Source of the DNA: Siphonodentalium dalli
Lineage: Eukaryota; Mollusca; Scaphopoda; Gadilida; Siphonodentaliidae
Assembly (NCBI GenBank): GCA_032622095.1
Contig: CP136066.1
Location: 191,198,816-191,262,815 of the forward strand
Direction: 5' to 3'
DNA: 64,000 bases
Shown one piece after another: positions 1 to 11,859 of the stretch (position 1 is its first letter; each line of letters starts with the position of its first letter). The translations under genes were made by a program, and so were the position numbers. The notes below the pieces were generated by a model, which saw nothing but the letters and a program-made list of their open reading frames with translations, was not told where the DNA came from and did not search any database.

Positions 1-160
1 GTGGATGCGGGGTGACATGCACACAATCCAGAGTGGCACAACCGTCAACTGTTCCCGGTGGTACAAGACCTCCAATCTCGTCGACCACCACGACTCTACT
101 TCCAAGAGGTATAACATCTAAACCGGGTAAAACACTTTTCATTCGCCTTTGTTTCTTCAT
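1..160 (-). CDS. Unidentified ORF, open at the window edge
   Basis: A minus-strand frame begins with ATG at 160-158 and stays open to the window edge, giving 53 codons rich in Val and Gly and ending ...LDCVHVTPHP. That end loosely recalls the first catalytic-Asp motif of PIF/Harbinger nucleases (IDxTHV), but the residues before it do not match that family. The frame is also open upstream until the end of foldback element C, so the true start may lie beyond the insertion. I do not recognise the gene. It could be an exon, a transposon fragment or a chance frame. Confidence 0.22.
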   Translation of the reverse strand, partial: MKKQRRMKSVLPGLDVIPLGSRVVVVDEIGGLVPPGTVDGCATLDCVHVTPHP

Positions 161-176
161 ATTATGTTTCTCGTTG

Positions 177-2349
177 TAGTCTGGTCGTTGAGACTCGATT
201 TTGAGGTGAACCTAGAACAAATTGTTTACAAGCTGTTTTCGGTGTCATTCGACGCGGAAAAGCATCAGGAACAACATATCAAAAATCCGCGTTGGAGAAA
301 CTTTATTATCCACGATGGCGTCCAACATGTTTGTCTATACTACATCAGTTCTCGATATAAGTCATTATACGATATATAGTGGCATCAGAATTATGCCGTT
401 ATATCAGTTTGTGTTAAATTAGAATGCGGGAGCGAGTAGAGTGACACGGACAGAAAATTATACAATCGTGGCCATGAAATGGCTGTCAAAATGGCCGCAA
501 CTCCAAACCATACCACGTAGAAAGCAACATATTAGTGAAATACGTATTGGCAATATACAAGTCGGTTGTTAAATATCTTTAAAGGTACACACATCATTAA
601 AACAGATCAATCTGAAGGATCATCGGTCACTGCACAGCAAGTCAACCCCCCAATGATTTACGTCTTTAACGTTTGGGTGTTCTGCTTATCCAACATCCAA
701 CTGTTGGGCAAAACAAAAATAGCTCGTGCATGCAACACACGAACTAATGTTTCGCCTCACAGTGCATGGTAGTTTCATTCGGCATGGTGATTAAATATTG
801 AATGCAACGCCGAAATTTAAGTGCATACTCTAGAGGTATAAATACTAGTTATATTTCCGGAATTGTCAACACTCCCGGTGATAATAAACGATACACGTAT
901 GTCGCAATGGTTATTATACTGTAAAGAAACACTCATATCTTCAATGGATTATAGCACCGAATCTCACCATGTCAAAGAGACTGTACATAGAACATTGTAT
1001 GTAAGACTAATTTTCATTATGCTACCAACCCGGTTTCTTAGTAGACAATTTTGTTAAAATTACTTCAGTGGCCACTTTACAACTAGAATAAGCTACAGCG
1101 CAATGCACACTATTAGTTTTCAGTATATTTTTGTTTGAAAATATATTACCATTACCACCCACGTAATCGTGCTAAATATCAGGTGATCATCGTTTAAGAT
1201 GTTATTCCAACGTTGAACATTCACCCAATATTGTTAGTTGTGGTTCTGTGTGCAACATATATGTATAACATTATGGAAAATGGGTAAACGCGGTGATGCG
1301 GTTGAAGACAACGTAGTAAGTTTCGCGTAGATGTGGCATTGGTGAATTCAACCAAATATAATTTCCAGGTATAAACACAGTCTCTGTCACAGATTATGTA
1401 GGCAATTTTGTTCAAGTTTTGAATTTATTGAAGACAGTCTATGGTACTCATTTGTGATTTAATAAATTTAGTTCATGGTACACCATCACGCATTCTTGTG
1501 ATAAAAGCGAAATTTTCGTGTTTTATCACTTGATCTGAGGCAACTATAACTACTATTTTGAGACACGTACAATAGGATCTACGCATTCCCCCCAGTACAA
1601 TATGAACATGATTCATACCGTTTTATAGCAATTAATTTTTTAAGGTTTTATACCGTAGATATCAAAATAAATGGTGATCGGTCTCATTCGTGAGACTGCT
1701 CTGAATACATATATTTCTGCTTCTAGTGAAAGGCCGCATAGTCAATACATCCCTACTAAATCCCGTTTAGCTGTTTAATTATACATATATCACACGATTC
1801 AAGATTAGCGGTACAGATAAAACTGCGTCATTTTTCCGTTTCTGGACGCCCAAAAGTCCAGATGTAACCGTTCCACAAGACCCTGATTTCGCTTGCTCTC
1901 TCGTGAGATACATCAGAAAGAATTCGTACATCTCTAATCAAAAGTTTCTCTTATACTTGTAGTCATTCTTCCTCGCAATATTCGAGCGTTTGTTCACTCG
2001 TATAAGACTAGCTATTCAATTTTGCACTAAATGTAAATTTCATTAGATTTTGTCCATTTTGGTGGCCATTTTGGGAAAAATATTCTATATATATGGTTTA
2101 CGACTAAGCAATGTTTGTGTATATTTCAATTTTATACGAATTTGGCATTAATTGGAGCACCTGCCGCAGAATTCAGTATTTTCCGATAACTACAGACATT
2201 ATGGACGCCATCTTCAATAGAGAATTTTCCCCAAAGCGGATTTTAGCGGATTTTGGATATGTTGTTCCCTACATTCTGCCCGACAATATGACACCAAAAA
2301 CAGCTTGTAAACAATTTGTTCTATGTCCAATGCTTCAACGACCAGACTA
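177..2349. mobile_element. Foldback element C (short family member)
   Basis: The ends are inverted copies, TAGTCTGGTCGTTGA at the left and TCAACGACCAGACTA at the right. About 150 bp of each arm pair (about 177-330 with about 2197-2349), sharing a run with AACAAATTGTTTACAAGCTG and a GCGGATTTT block. The same terminal block bounds element B at 24.3 and 28.7 kb. TTG lies directly outside both ends (174-176, 2350-2352), a candidate 3-bp target-site duplication. The interior carries ATGGCCGC-type motifs, as the larger members do, but no minisatellite and no credible coding region. It is probably non-autonomous. Confidence 0.65.
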
Positions 2350-2506
2350 TTGGTCAAGTAAGTCACACAATGCTTTATTGCATTATTCACGGTTATATAG
2401 ATAGCTGCAAGACAATGTCAACATGTCTCATGTCACTTATTTGACCAATGAGAAATACAATATGGAATGCGTGATTCTAGAGCATTTTGACAGTTATGTG
2501 GCGCTG

Positions 2507-3006
2507 CACGGTGGGAAATCACGTGGTTTCGGGTTCATGAGTATCACGCATTCAAAATGGCCGAAGCGATCTAAAACGCGTCCAGAAGCAAAGAAAAAGG
2601 TAATAAACTAAGATATGACATATTACATAATATTTTGACAGCTACGAGCAGATGCTATACTATTTTTCAAACAAGCTGATACCTCATTTATGTCCAGATT
2701 CACATTTGTTTGCTCAAACATTCTGACCAAAGTTGTAAGTCGAAGGATTTTCCAAGATGTATGGACTGGTGTATTATCGCACCTCCGAATGGCAACTGGT
2801 CAGAATGTTATAGAAAACCACTAAGTATTTCCGAACAAATAAGGTATCAACTTGTTTCAAAAATAAACTAGCATATGCTCGTAACAGTCAAAATGCTATG
2901 TTTGTGTCATCCTCATATATTATGTTTTTGTGCGTTTGCACTGGGCTCGGCCATTTTTGTGTGCGTGGTACTCACCAACCTCGAAACCACGTGGTTTCCC
3001 ACCGTG
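2507..3006. mobile_element. 500-bp foldback MITE
   Basis: Two long arms, about 2507-2720 and 2795-3006, are imperfect inverted repeats. The outer 60 bases (CACGGTGGGAAA...ACGTGGTTTCG) pair best. Inner blocks such as CAAACAAGCTGATACC pair with GGTATCAACTTGTTTC. The centre is near 2757. There is no coding capacity and no clear target-site duplication. Its outer ends differ from those of elements A, B and C, although it carries a similar AAAATGGCCGA motif. Confidence 0.65.
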
Positions 3007-3088
3007 TTCAAGTGTGAATGTTAGAACTATTAATATTGCATTAAAGGTACACAATGCGATTCGATGGTCCCCGTATCATCAGATTCCA

Positions 3089-3291
3089 ACAACAACAACA
3101 ACAACAACAACATTTCTTCAAAATACGCTTTATTTAGTAGAATCGATTAAATACCAACAAATAATACTAATTGCTGTAAACTCTAGTATCAAATAATACT
3201 AATCGCTGTTAACTCTAGTATCAAATAATACTAATCGCTGTAAACTCTAGTATCAAATAATACTAATCGCTGTAAACTCTAGTATCAAATT
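3089..3291. repeat. (CAA)n microsatellite and 4 x 32-bp tandem repeat
   Basis: A CAA trinucleotide run (about 3089-3112) is followed, after 50 bp, by four near-identical 32-bp units of TAATACTAATCGCTGTAAAC + TCTAGTATCAAA at about 3163-3291. The array abuts the next palindromic element. Confidence 0.85.
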
Positions 3292-3306
3292 TTCCAAAAC
3301 GTTTTA

Positions 3307-3762
3307 TATATGTGACCCGCCATATCAAATCCAGTTGTAAGTCGGGATTGTTTTACCCTGTGCCAATGCATTATCTTATATATGCGAGTCGACAATAGGT
3401 CGCCTCGCATATATAAGAGAATGCATTGGCCTAACAATTGTTTATCATTTTTTTTAAATAAATGTTTCTTACAATTTTTAGGACATACAATAAAAAACAT
3501 CCATTACCCTGCAGGGATCCCACCCATATATATAAGCATATAGAAGAGTGTCGTCTGCTCATGTTTGTCTGGGGCTCTGTATGGGAGAAACTATAAAACT
3601 GTTAAAGAATACAAGAAAAAATTATTAAAATTGTTAGGCCAATGCATTCTCTTATATATGCGAGGCGACCTATGGTCGACTCGCATATATAAGAGAATGC
3701 ATTGGCACAGGGTAAAAACAAATCCCGACTTACGACTGGATTTGATATGGCGGGTCACATAT
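3307..3762. mobile_element. Nested-palindrome MITE, copy E1
   Basis: Outer inverted repeats of about 55 bp begin TATGTGACCCGCC and run inward to ACCCTGTGCC. Inside each arm sits a further near-perfect ~75-bp palindrome (about 3357-3432 and 3634-3709) built from CCAATGCATTCTCTTATATA on both sides of a GTCGACC-containing loop. A central spacer of about 200 bp separates the two. The two inner palindromes are in opposite orientation, so the whole unit folds as hairpins within a hairpin. A TA dinucleotide may flank the element. Short frames running through the palindromes are artefacts. Confidence 0.7.
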
Positions 3763-5397
3763 CAACATTTTGGTTCAACGAAATTTGGTATCAAGAGTAT
3801 GTCGGTCGACTCGTTGAATATTTGCCAGGCCGCCAAATATTCCAGGCGGTGAAAAATAACTGATTTCAAAAGCCGATATTTGGTAACTCTGCGCTTTGAT
3901 GGGTGGGCTCCTCGACTTGAATCCAATCTTTCTAATAATGTAACAAAATATACAGAACATATATAATTAATATGCGGTACACATTGGTAAATTACTTTGC
4001 TACCTCAGTCGCTGAATATTCGCACTTGGTATGTTTAAGGGTCAGATGCACGATGGGCCAACATTTCCTGGTATTTCTAAATAGATTTCCTCAAAATGTA
4101 TCAGGAATTTATTTGTGAAATTTGGTACAGGCGATTATTGTATACAATATTTAAAAACAATCAGTTATTCTAAACTCATTTACTTCACTTTTATGGTATG
4201 GAAAATATAAAAAATGTTACCTTTTTCAGGTACTAAGAACTTCTGTAAATTAGATTTGTTTCAAAAGTGCAGTCCATATATCCATGAAACCATATCTGAA
4301 GATCATGAGAGGTGACTTAATTTTTCTTGATTCATGAAATTTTATGATTATTTTCACTTAGAAAGACAACTACCCATAAATAACTTTCTATATTTGAGAA
4401 TTTTCATGTCATTCATGTTGTTCAATGACAAATTGGGCTGAGATGAATTCTGTGTCATGGCTTCGTAACCAAGTTAAAGCTGACCACCATACAACTTAAC
4501 ACAGTGGCCTAATTTCCAGTTGATCGTACACTGCTTGAGTGGACCACACTACATATCAACATTTGTTTTCATTGGGCTGGAATATTTGACTACTTTATTC
4601 TTCATTGTAATATATGGGGTATGACACTATTATACAATTAAAAATCTAACTCCATTTAATGATACAAATGAAGCCTCCTCTCATGGAGCCAAGGCAATAG
4701 GCTGTTTGGCGATTGGAGTGTTGTGTGAAATTATTAATTATTCTAGCAGTTCTTGGTACCCAAACGGACAACACAGAAAATAATATTTTCAACCTGTCAA
4801 ATGTATTGAAATCCATTGTTTTTGTCACCTCTTAATAATTGCTCAGTTTCGGCAGACAATGAAGATGATATGTGAAATTCAAGATTTATCACCAGATAGA
4901 TCCAGAGAAATTCTTTGTTGAAAATCTCTTGCTAAATTTGGCTGTATTTATGCAAAACGTGCATCTCCATCATAATGTTTTGTTTGTGAATGTCTCGGCT
5001 TCAAATCGTTGTCAACAAAATGAAAATACCTGATGTAACCTGGTATAATTGTTTCAAATTGAACATTGTCTGTTGCTTCAACTAAACGCTTTGGAAAATA
5101 CCAGCAGCCCTAGTAACGATTATGAGTCTGTTCAAGGATGAATTTCATGCATTATTGGCTTCGGTCACACGTACAACAGTAGCGATGGCATAGCATGTGT
5201 GACAAATTATTATGGTGGCGTTTGGTGACAATTGTTGGTCATATCTCTGTGCCATAACAAGCCATGTTGGGCGCTGAGTTTCCACACAATGAGTCGACTG
5301 GACCAATGAACCCATTGCGTTTCACCAAGATTGATCTCTACTCATTAAGTTTCGTCACAGCCCGTATATAACAAACCCGGTCTCCATCGACGCTATC
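3763..5397. other. Non-coding; holds one copy of a dispersed repeat
   Basis: I see no supported gene here. About 4160-4640 resembles 36,130-36,600 in the same orientation. Shared runs include AAGAACTTCTG, CTTGATTC, CCCATAAATAA and GGGC(T/C)GAGATGA, in order. This is a diverged interspersed repeat of unknown class. The rest is AT-rich and featureless. Confidence 0.5.
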
Positions 5398-6528
5398 GTG
5401 GTTCCCGATGGAGACGAAAATGTGGAACTGTATCGTTCTTATAGCAGGGGAAACATCGACAATTTTTTAAGTCATCCTTCCTGGAAATTTGTGAAGTCTT
5501 TAGGAATATATTATGGCGGTTTCGCAACCAACAACGGGACATTTCGGAACCTCATGAACGTAGAACATCTATCAATCACCGGACTGAATCCGATTTATTG
5601 GGATTTGGGTTGTTTTACACATTTCAACAGATTGAAGTCTCTCAACATCAGTAACAATTATTCATTGACGCTGTCACGGTAATTTTGAAGATCGGCAACA
5701 CACCTCTGCCTCATTTAAATTTAAGCATGATCAATCGTTGGACAAACAGCGATACCACGATAATTGGAGAGGAGTTTGTGCGAGCGTTAATCGGGATGAA
5801 ACTAAAATTGATAGACATGTCTTACACCGGCTCACTGTTATTGAGCCTAACTGACTTGCGCAAACCGCGTTTTATTGAAGAGCATTTGACTTTCGAACAA
5901 CTGGAAGAGATTTATTTGAAAGGCACCGTGGTCATGGTCTCATTTGCTGGAGTGTATGTCGGCGCATCTCAAGGAATACCGTCTGTCTTCCCTGTCAGGT
6001 AATTTCAATTGGAAATCGTGTACCGGCCTATCAAAGCTACGGTAGTTGTATGCGCCCTTCCAGCGTCTGTCACCCACACAATAGTATTAATACACTCCCA
6101 GAAAACTTCACAGAGTTAAGGTTAGAGTATACTAACGCATTATATCGCTGTTATACTGAGTTTACGTGCCCTACTTTCAACAGAAACAATTCATTGGCCA
6201 TTATCTCACTGAAAGGAACACAAGTGGAAAGAATTCATGTAGAATTGGAAAATTTCTCTTTCAATCTACGTGACATAGACCTTAGCGACAACAACATTAC
6301 ATATTTGATACCAACCATATTCAGGGGTTTGGTGCATTTGAAGATAGCCATTTTAGGAAGGAACAAAATTGGATCAAACCCGAACTTTTCACTCTTGGAT
6401 CTCTTCTCGTTTTCAATGAATCTGGAAGTTGTTGACCTTTCGTATATCAGTTGGGGAATCTGCCGGAAAATATATTCTTGAATAATAATGAATTAAACGT
6501 GACAAATCTTGCAAACAACAAACTAATG
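5398..6528 (+). pseudogene. Toll-like-receptor-type LRR ectodomain, frameshifted
   Basis: Three successive frames encode leucine-rich repeats of the extracellular type. 5398-5682 contains ...LKSLNISNN. 5685-6002 contains LEEIYLKGT. 6050-6480 contains NLRDIDLSDNNITYL followed by LVHLKIAILGRNKI. After the stop at 6479-6481 the repeat resumes in another frame (LPENIFLNNNEL). That requires at least three frame changes, with stops between frames, and no transmembrane or TIR part follows. In intact TLRs such LRRs form the ligand-binding ectodomain. The copy is cut at 6528 by a mobile element, and LRR-like coding seems to resume for a few codons at 8676 (FNLNLAHSATSG). It is most likely a dead member of a TLR or LRR receptor family. 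Introns could explain some frame changes, but I see no convincing splice signals. Confidence 0.6.
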
Positions 6529-8675
6529 CGGCCGAATTCTGGTCCCTGGTCTAGACCACCCTAATAATCACGGTGTTCCATGTCTGGACCTGGTCTCGCG
6601 AAACCACCTGGTCTCGATTTAGATTAGGCGGATTATTGTTCAATCAACGACGCTTGGTGCTCGAACAATATGATTGCGTTCCCGTCGCGAATAGTTGAGC
6701 ATTAATGTAACGAGTTATCACCGAACACGTGCGGTATGTCGTCTTTACAGGCATGTGATTAGAGTGTCTCCATGTGGATAGTAGGGGTGTTGTCCATATT
6801 TTCAATCCGCTCCATCCTAAGTTGGGGAGGGGGGAGACACCCCAAGTTCCCATGTCGCCACGACCCAACCTTTATGTTTATTTATTATGATAACCTATTT
6901 TGATGTCAGCGATTTGAGTAAATGTTTTTGTTGAGTGAAAAAAAACTTGTTTCACGGCCGATGGAACCACCCATGGCCTATAAGTGGCTATACATTGTTT
7001 ATACCACCTCCCCATGCACCGAATAATCAGTGTCAGAGACCGCCCTTTTAAATCTCGACCCAAGCATATAATGGGCTAAAACAATTGCGCCCATCATTTC
7101 AGTTGCCATCATTCCAATTTCCAAGAATCCAAATGGTAAGGCATTATTGGAACAAGGAAGATTAACAAAATGTACGTTAAAATAAGAATTTATCAGAGAT
7201 TTCTAGGGTTTGGTTTGGTTTGTTAGTGTTTATCGTCAATCTAGTCGCTAGGCCACACACGACGTTGTCAATTTTACGGGTGGAGGAAAGACCACGCAGA
7301 GGATTAATTTAACCGATAAATCGTCTCACTGCGTGTAGAAACCACCGATCCCCGGAAAGCAACTAACAAACTTGCCCAGATACACGATTCCGGTCACCCT
7401 CCGTATGACGGGGTTCGAACTAGCTTCGTCAGCGCTGGACGGCATGTGACGGTGTAATGCACATGACACTCTACCGACTGAACAACCGGGGCCCCTGAGA
7501 ATTCTAGGGACACAAGATAGTAAACTCCATTATTGTATTTCTTTTTCAGCAAATGCGTTTAAATAAAAGAATCATAAATTTATATATTTTGATTTTTTTT
7601 CTTCTATTTTTGTTATGTTTTTCATTTTATTCTAATGTTTTGAAAAACATAGTCTTTTGTTTTTGTTTTTGTTTTTGTTTTTTTTATAATTTTTTTTCTG
7701 GTTCTGTTTTGTTTTGTTATTTTTTTTTTCGTCTTTACTGTTTTTTGTTTGCTTTACGTTTAAAATAAAATTACTTAAAACATCAGTATTATTCTTGTTC
7801 AAAATTCTGGAATAATCTACGTGAATGGGCGGTACGAGTAATCCCCACTAAGAAGCATTCCAACGTCAATTTTATGAATACGCCGGGAAAGCCCGCATCC
7901 CGCCCATGCGATGAAAGATGAAAATCTGATGTGCCATTCACTGTTATGCCGGGTCGCCCATGCTCATCCACAGCAAATCGCCTGGGTACACGCACGCATG
8001 ATTGTTACAGTTATGATAGGTGACATTATATAAAACACAGGTACACTAGATCATTTCTAATGTCCAGTTAAAAGCCAGCTTGTGATTGCTCAAACTATTC
8101 ACCATCGTGCGAATGACTGGCTTACAATCAAACTAATAATCCGTATTAGAGTTCTGCACCATAAATATATTCTCGAAACCAGACTTCGCTATTCTCGTCT
8201 CAGGATCAAGTCTCGGTTTATACAAAAATCTCAGACCAGGGGGGGACTAGGTCTCAGTTGCAGACTATTACCTATAACACACATAATTGTGGATTATATT
8301 AAATCTTGTTCAGTTCATATACAATTATAATCTTTACTCTACACGACATACAAATATAACACAATTACAATTTGGTTAACATAAAGATAAATGCTTCCAA
8401 AAAATTCTTATGTTTCTGTTACCAGAACTTGTACGTTACCACATGGTTCGAATTATGAACAGACCGACAAAGGCTTGAATGACAATAAGAAGGCAAACCT
8501 TGGTTTACGTAAACCTGAGTTTCAAAAAGACGAGAATACGGATCAGTGCGGACCAATAATCCCAGCTTACTCGCTCCGAAGCACGGTAACACATCGCGAT
8601 CACCGTGGTTTCGGCCTGGTCTAGACTATAGTTTACATGAAACCCTGGTCTAGACCAGGGACCAGAATTCGGCCG
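6529..8675. mobile_element. 2.1-kb terminal-inverted-repeat element inserted in the LRR pseudogene
   Basis: The left end, CGGCCGAATTCTGGTCCCTG + GTCTAGACCA, is matched by its reverse complement at 8646-8675. AATG lies directly outside both ends (6525-6528, 8676-8679) and fits a 4-bp target-site duplication. The interior has further degenerate CTGGTCT/AGACCAG motifs near both ends, a SINE-like segment (7195-7496), a T-rich tract (7580-7770) and no transposase, so this is a non-autonomous element. The superfamily is not assigned. Confidence 0.65.
7195..7496 (-). repeat. tRNA-derived SINE
   Basis: Read on the minus strand from about 7496, the segment starts GGGGCCCCGGTTGTTCAGTC with an A-box-like GTTCAGTCGGTAGAG. 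About 45 bases later comes a B-box-like AGTTCGAACCCCG, the layout of an internal RNA polymerase III promoter. A body of about 200 bp follows and ends in AAACACTAACAAACC and an AACC-type tail. Length and structure fit a tRNA-derived SINE. It lies inside the 2.1-kb element, so it is either nested in it or part of its cargo. Confidence 0.65.
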
Positions 8676-10049
8676 AATGTGTTCAATCTAAATCTAGCAC
8701 ATTCAGCAACGTCAGGTTGATAGACCGGGCGCTAATAGGGGTACCCTTGCACCCCCTGGGACTTAACTTCACCCCACTCATTTTGTTCCTTATTATGTCC
8801 TTCAACTTTTAAGCAATGATTACAAGAAAATAAGTGGCCATGTAGACTCCAGACAAGATGGCATGCATCATGGCCGCCGTTTTTCAGACCCTAAGTCAGT
8901 TTTATGCAAATAATAGCTGGAAAATCTTGTAAAATGTATACAAATGTATATATTTTCTTGAAGCTAAGACATAATGACACATTTTTTGAGCAAAATTGAA
9001 ACTCACCATCCAAGATGGCCACCAAAATGGCCGCCGGAAGTTGAAAAATATGACGTTTTTTCACAAATATCTTCTAGATCAGTTCATGCTGTTTGGAACT
9101 GGTTGAGCAATGTGACTTTATTTTGTAGCAATTAAATATGCAATTATTGGGGTCCAAGCTCCTTCTGATCTCTCAAAAATTCGATTTTACACAACGCGGT
9201 ATAAACTTTCACAAAAAATCACAATTAGGATTCTAGCATATTTCAACAAGAAATAAACAGAACTTTGTAATATAAGTGAGGCATATCATTACCTATGAAT
9301 ATTCCAACTCACTGGAACCAAAATTCTTACTTTGGCTCAAAATGGCCGCCAAAATATGGAAAATGGTAAATGTTGCCCCAGCGTGTCCTGCAATCGGTTA
9401 CAAGTTGTGGTTGATATATACAATTGGCTATTCTGCATTCAATACATTGGATACTAACATGTCTGATGTATCGTGGTTACTTGTTACTATTGTCACCAAT
9501 GACATCACCAAAAATATTGGACTTTTCTCTCAAAAACTTTACATAAATATCGGCAAAATTTCACTTTTCAGGTTAGGACCATTTTTCAAGTAACTATCTT
9601 TGGCATCAAAGGTGTTTTTTTTATTTTGGTCTATCTTAAATGTGTCACAGTACGGTGTTTATAAACCAAATTGCTCAAGATGGCTTCCAAAATGGAAACC
9701 AAATTTGTAAAAAGTTGATTGTTTACATATATCCCGGACATTATTCTCTGCGTTATCCGAAAAGGTAGCAAATTGTGACTCACTTGGTTGTTATACGTCT
9801 TAGTTAATAACTGACAACTACACGTTCTATTATGTTGTCCCAGTTCGGTATGGGGCATGACAAATTCATTATAAAGTATGCAATTTTGCCGATAACCTCT
9901 TTTGTGATTCTGGCCATATTATTGAAAGGAAATGGGAAAAACGTTGAGACTGAACTGAGATTATCTATAATCTGTGGCTATTGTGGTCTATTATGATAAA
10001 AAAAAACAATATCAACTGGATACAGGGTGGATGCCAAGATGGTAGCCAG

Positions 10050-11740
10050 GGGGTATGACCATAGGTGAGGTAAATAGGTATACATGGAGTTATTGTATGT
10101 CGTGAATGATGTGCATAGGTATACAATGAGTGACTATATGGTTATGAGTTGGTTGTCCATGGTAAGATGTATATGTATACAGGGAGAGGGAGTGGTGAGG
10201 TGAATCGGTATGCATGGATTGACTGTATGGTGTATGGATGTGTGTATCCAGCACGGGTGTACCCGATGTGGCTGTATGGGCATCGATGTGGTGTATTGAT
10301 ATAGCTACATGGTCATCTATGTGTTGATTATGTATATATGGAGTCACTGTAAAGTCATGGTGGGATGTACATGTGTTGTCTGTATGATCATGGATGGGGT
10401 GTGTGGATAAATAGGGATTGATTTTATGGTTACGGGTAATGTGTATCATGGAATGACTGCGGTCATGATTGAAATGTATATGCATACCCGGAGTAAGCTG
10501 GGTGGACATTATCGAGCGTGTGGGTATATAGGGAGTGTCCTTGTGGTATCGAGTAGGATGTATATTTATATATCTCGTGGATGTATTATCATTGGTGGGC
10601 GTATAGGGTTTAGCTGTATGACCATGCATGTCGTGTATGATTATACAGCGAGGTGTTGAATTGTCATGTTTGAGGTGTATATGCAAATATGGAAGGTGTG
10701 AGTGGTCGTGTGTGTAGGTTTTTGTATATTTGGAAGGGCTGAATGGCCATTGGTTAGGTGTATATGTCTACCTGGATTCACTCTATGGTCTAGGGTGGGC
10801 TGCATATGTATATATCGAGTGGTTATATGACTATGTGTGTCAAATAGATATACATGTAGTGACTATGGTCAATGGTGAAATGAGTAGGTATCAAGGAGTG
10901 ACTGCTTGCTCGTGAATGTAATGAATATGTATACAGAGAGTGACTAAATGGTCAGGTGTATGAGTATACCTGGTGTTACTGCTTGGTGACTCGTGGCGGT
11001 ATGGTCATGTGTATATTATACTGGTATACACAAGTGTGTATGTATGGTCATGGGCGAGGGGTATGTGTATATAGCGAGTGGCTATATGGCCATGGATGAG
11101 GTGCATATACATACATGGATTGACTATACTGACATGCCTGTGCTGTATTAGTATATCTTGAGTGGCTATTCAGCTATGGTGTGACAAATATGGATACAGG
11201 GAGTGACATGGCCAATGGTGAGGTGAATATGTATACAAACATTGGCCATGATCATGTATGAATGTTTTGAATAAGTACTAACGATGTGACTATATGGCCA
11301 TATGTCAGGTGAAGGAGTATACCAGGTGCCATGGATGAGGGTATGTGTATGAAGCGAGTGGCTATATGGCAATTGGTGAGATGCATATGTATACCTGGAG
11401 TGACTATATGGTCATTGTTGTGGTGTTAATGTATATATTGATCGTCTATGTGACCATGTTTGTGGAGAATAGGTATACAGGGAATGACCGTATGACCAAT
11501 GGTGAGGTGAATGTGTATACAAGAGGTGACTATATGGTTTTGTATGGGTCATGTTTAGGAGTATACCCGGTGTGCCTGCATTGTGACTCATGGCTGTATG
11601 GTCACTCGTGGTATGCACGGGTATAACCCAGTATGGATGTATGGTCATGGGTCAGGTGTACGTGTATACAGTGGGTGACTATATTGTTATGTATGTGGTG
11701 TTTATGTATATATGGAATGACTGTGTGATAATGGGTGGCT
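10050..11740 (+). repeat. ~42-bp minisatellite, left arm of element A
   Basis: Degenerate units follow the pattern GTATATGTATAC + A(N)GAGTGACT + ATATGGTCATGGGTGAGGT, spaced about 42 bp (for example ATGGTCA at 11,044 and ATGGCCA at 11,086). Individual units carry distinctive variants that recur in the same order in the right arm and in element B. Open frames through the array follow from its low stop density and are not genes. Confidence 0.85.
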
Positions 11741-11859
11741 ATCGCTTTCTACGTTTAACTTTCCCCCATTGTACATAGACACCATCAAGATGGAGAACTA
11801 TCTGACATGACCTCTCTATTGATTAACATATCCTTGAGTTATTGTGGAAAGTGATAGCC

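Noticed and set aside
3565-3852. ORFs with LGQCILLYMRGDLWSTRIYK in the palindromic MITEs (also 58,667-59,009)
   Set aside because: The same peptide appears on both strands because the DNA is a palindrome; no protein is implied.
9276-9593. Similar ORFs in all four stems of elements A and B (with minus 13,391-13,621, plus 24,900-25,193, minus 27,897-28,088)
   Set aside because: The DNA is homologous but A and B are read in shifted frames over part of it because of a 1-bp indel. Protein identity does not exceed what DNA similarity gives, so there is no sign of coding selection.
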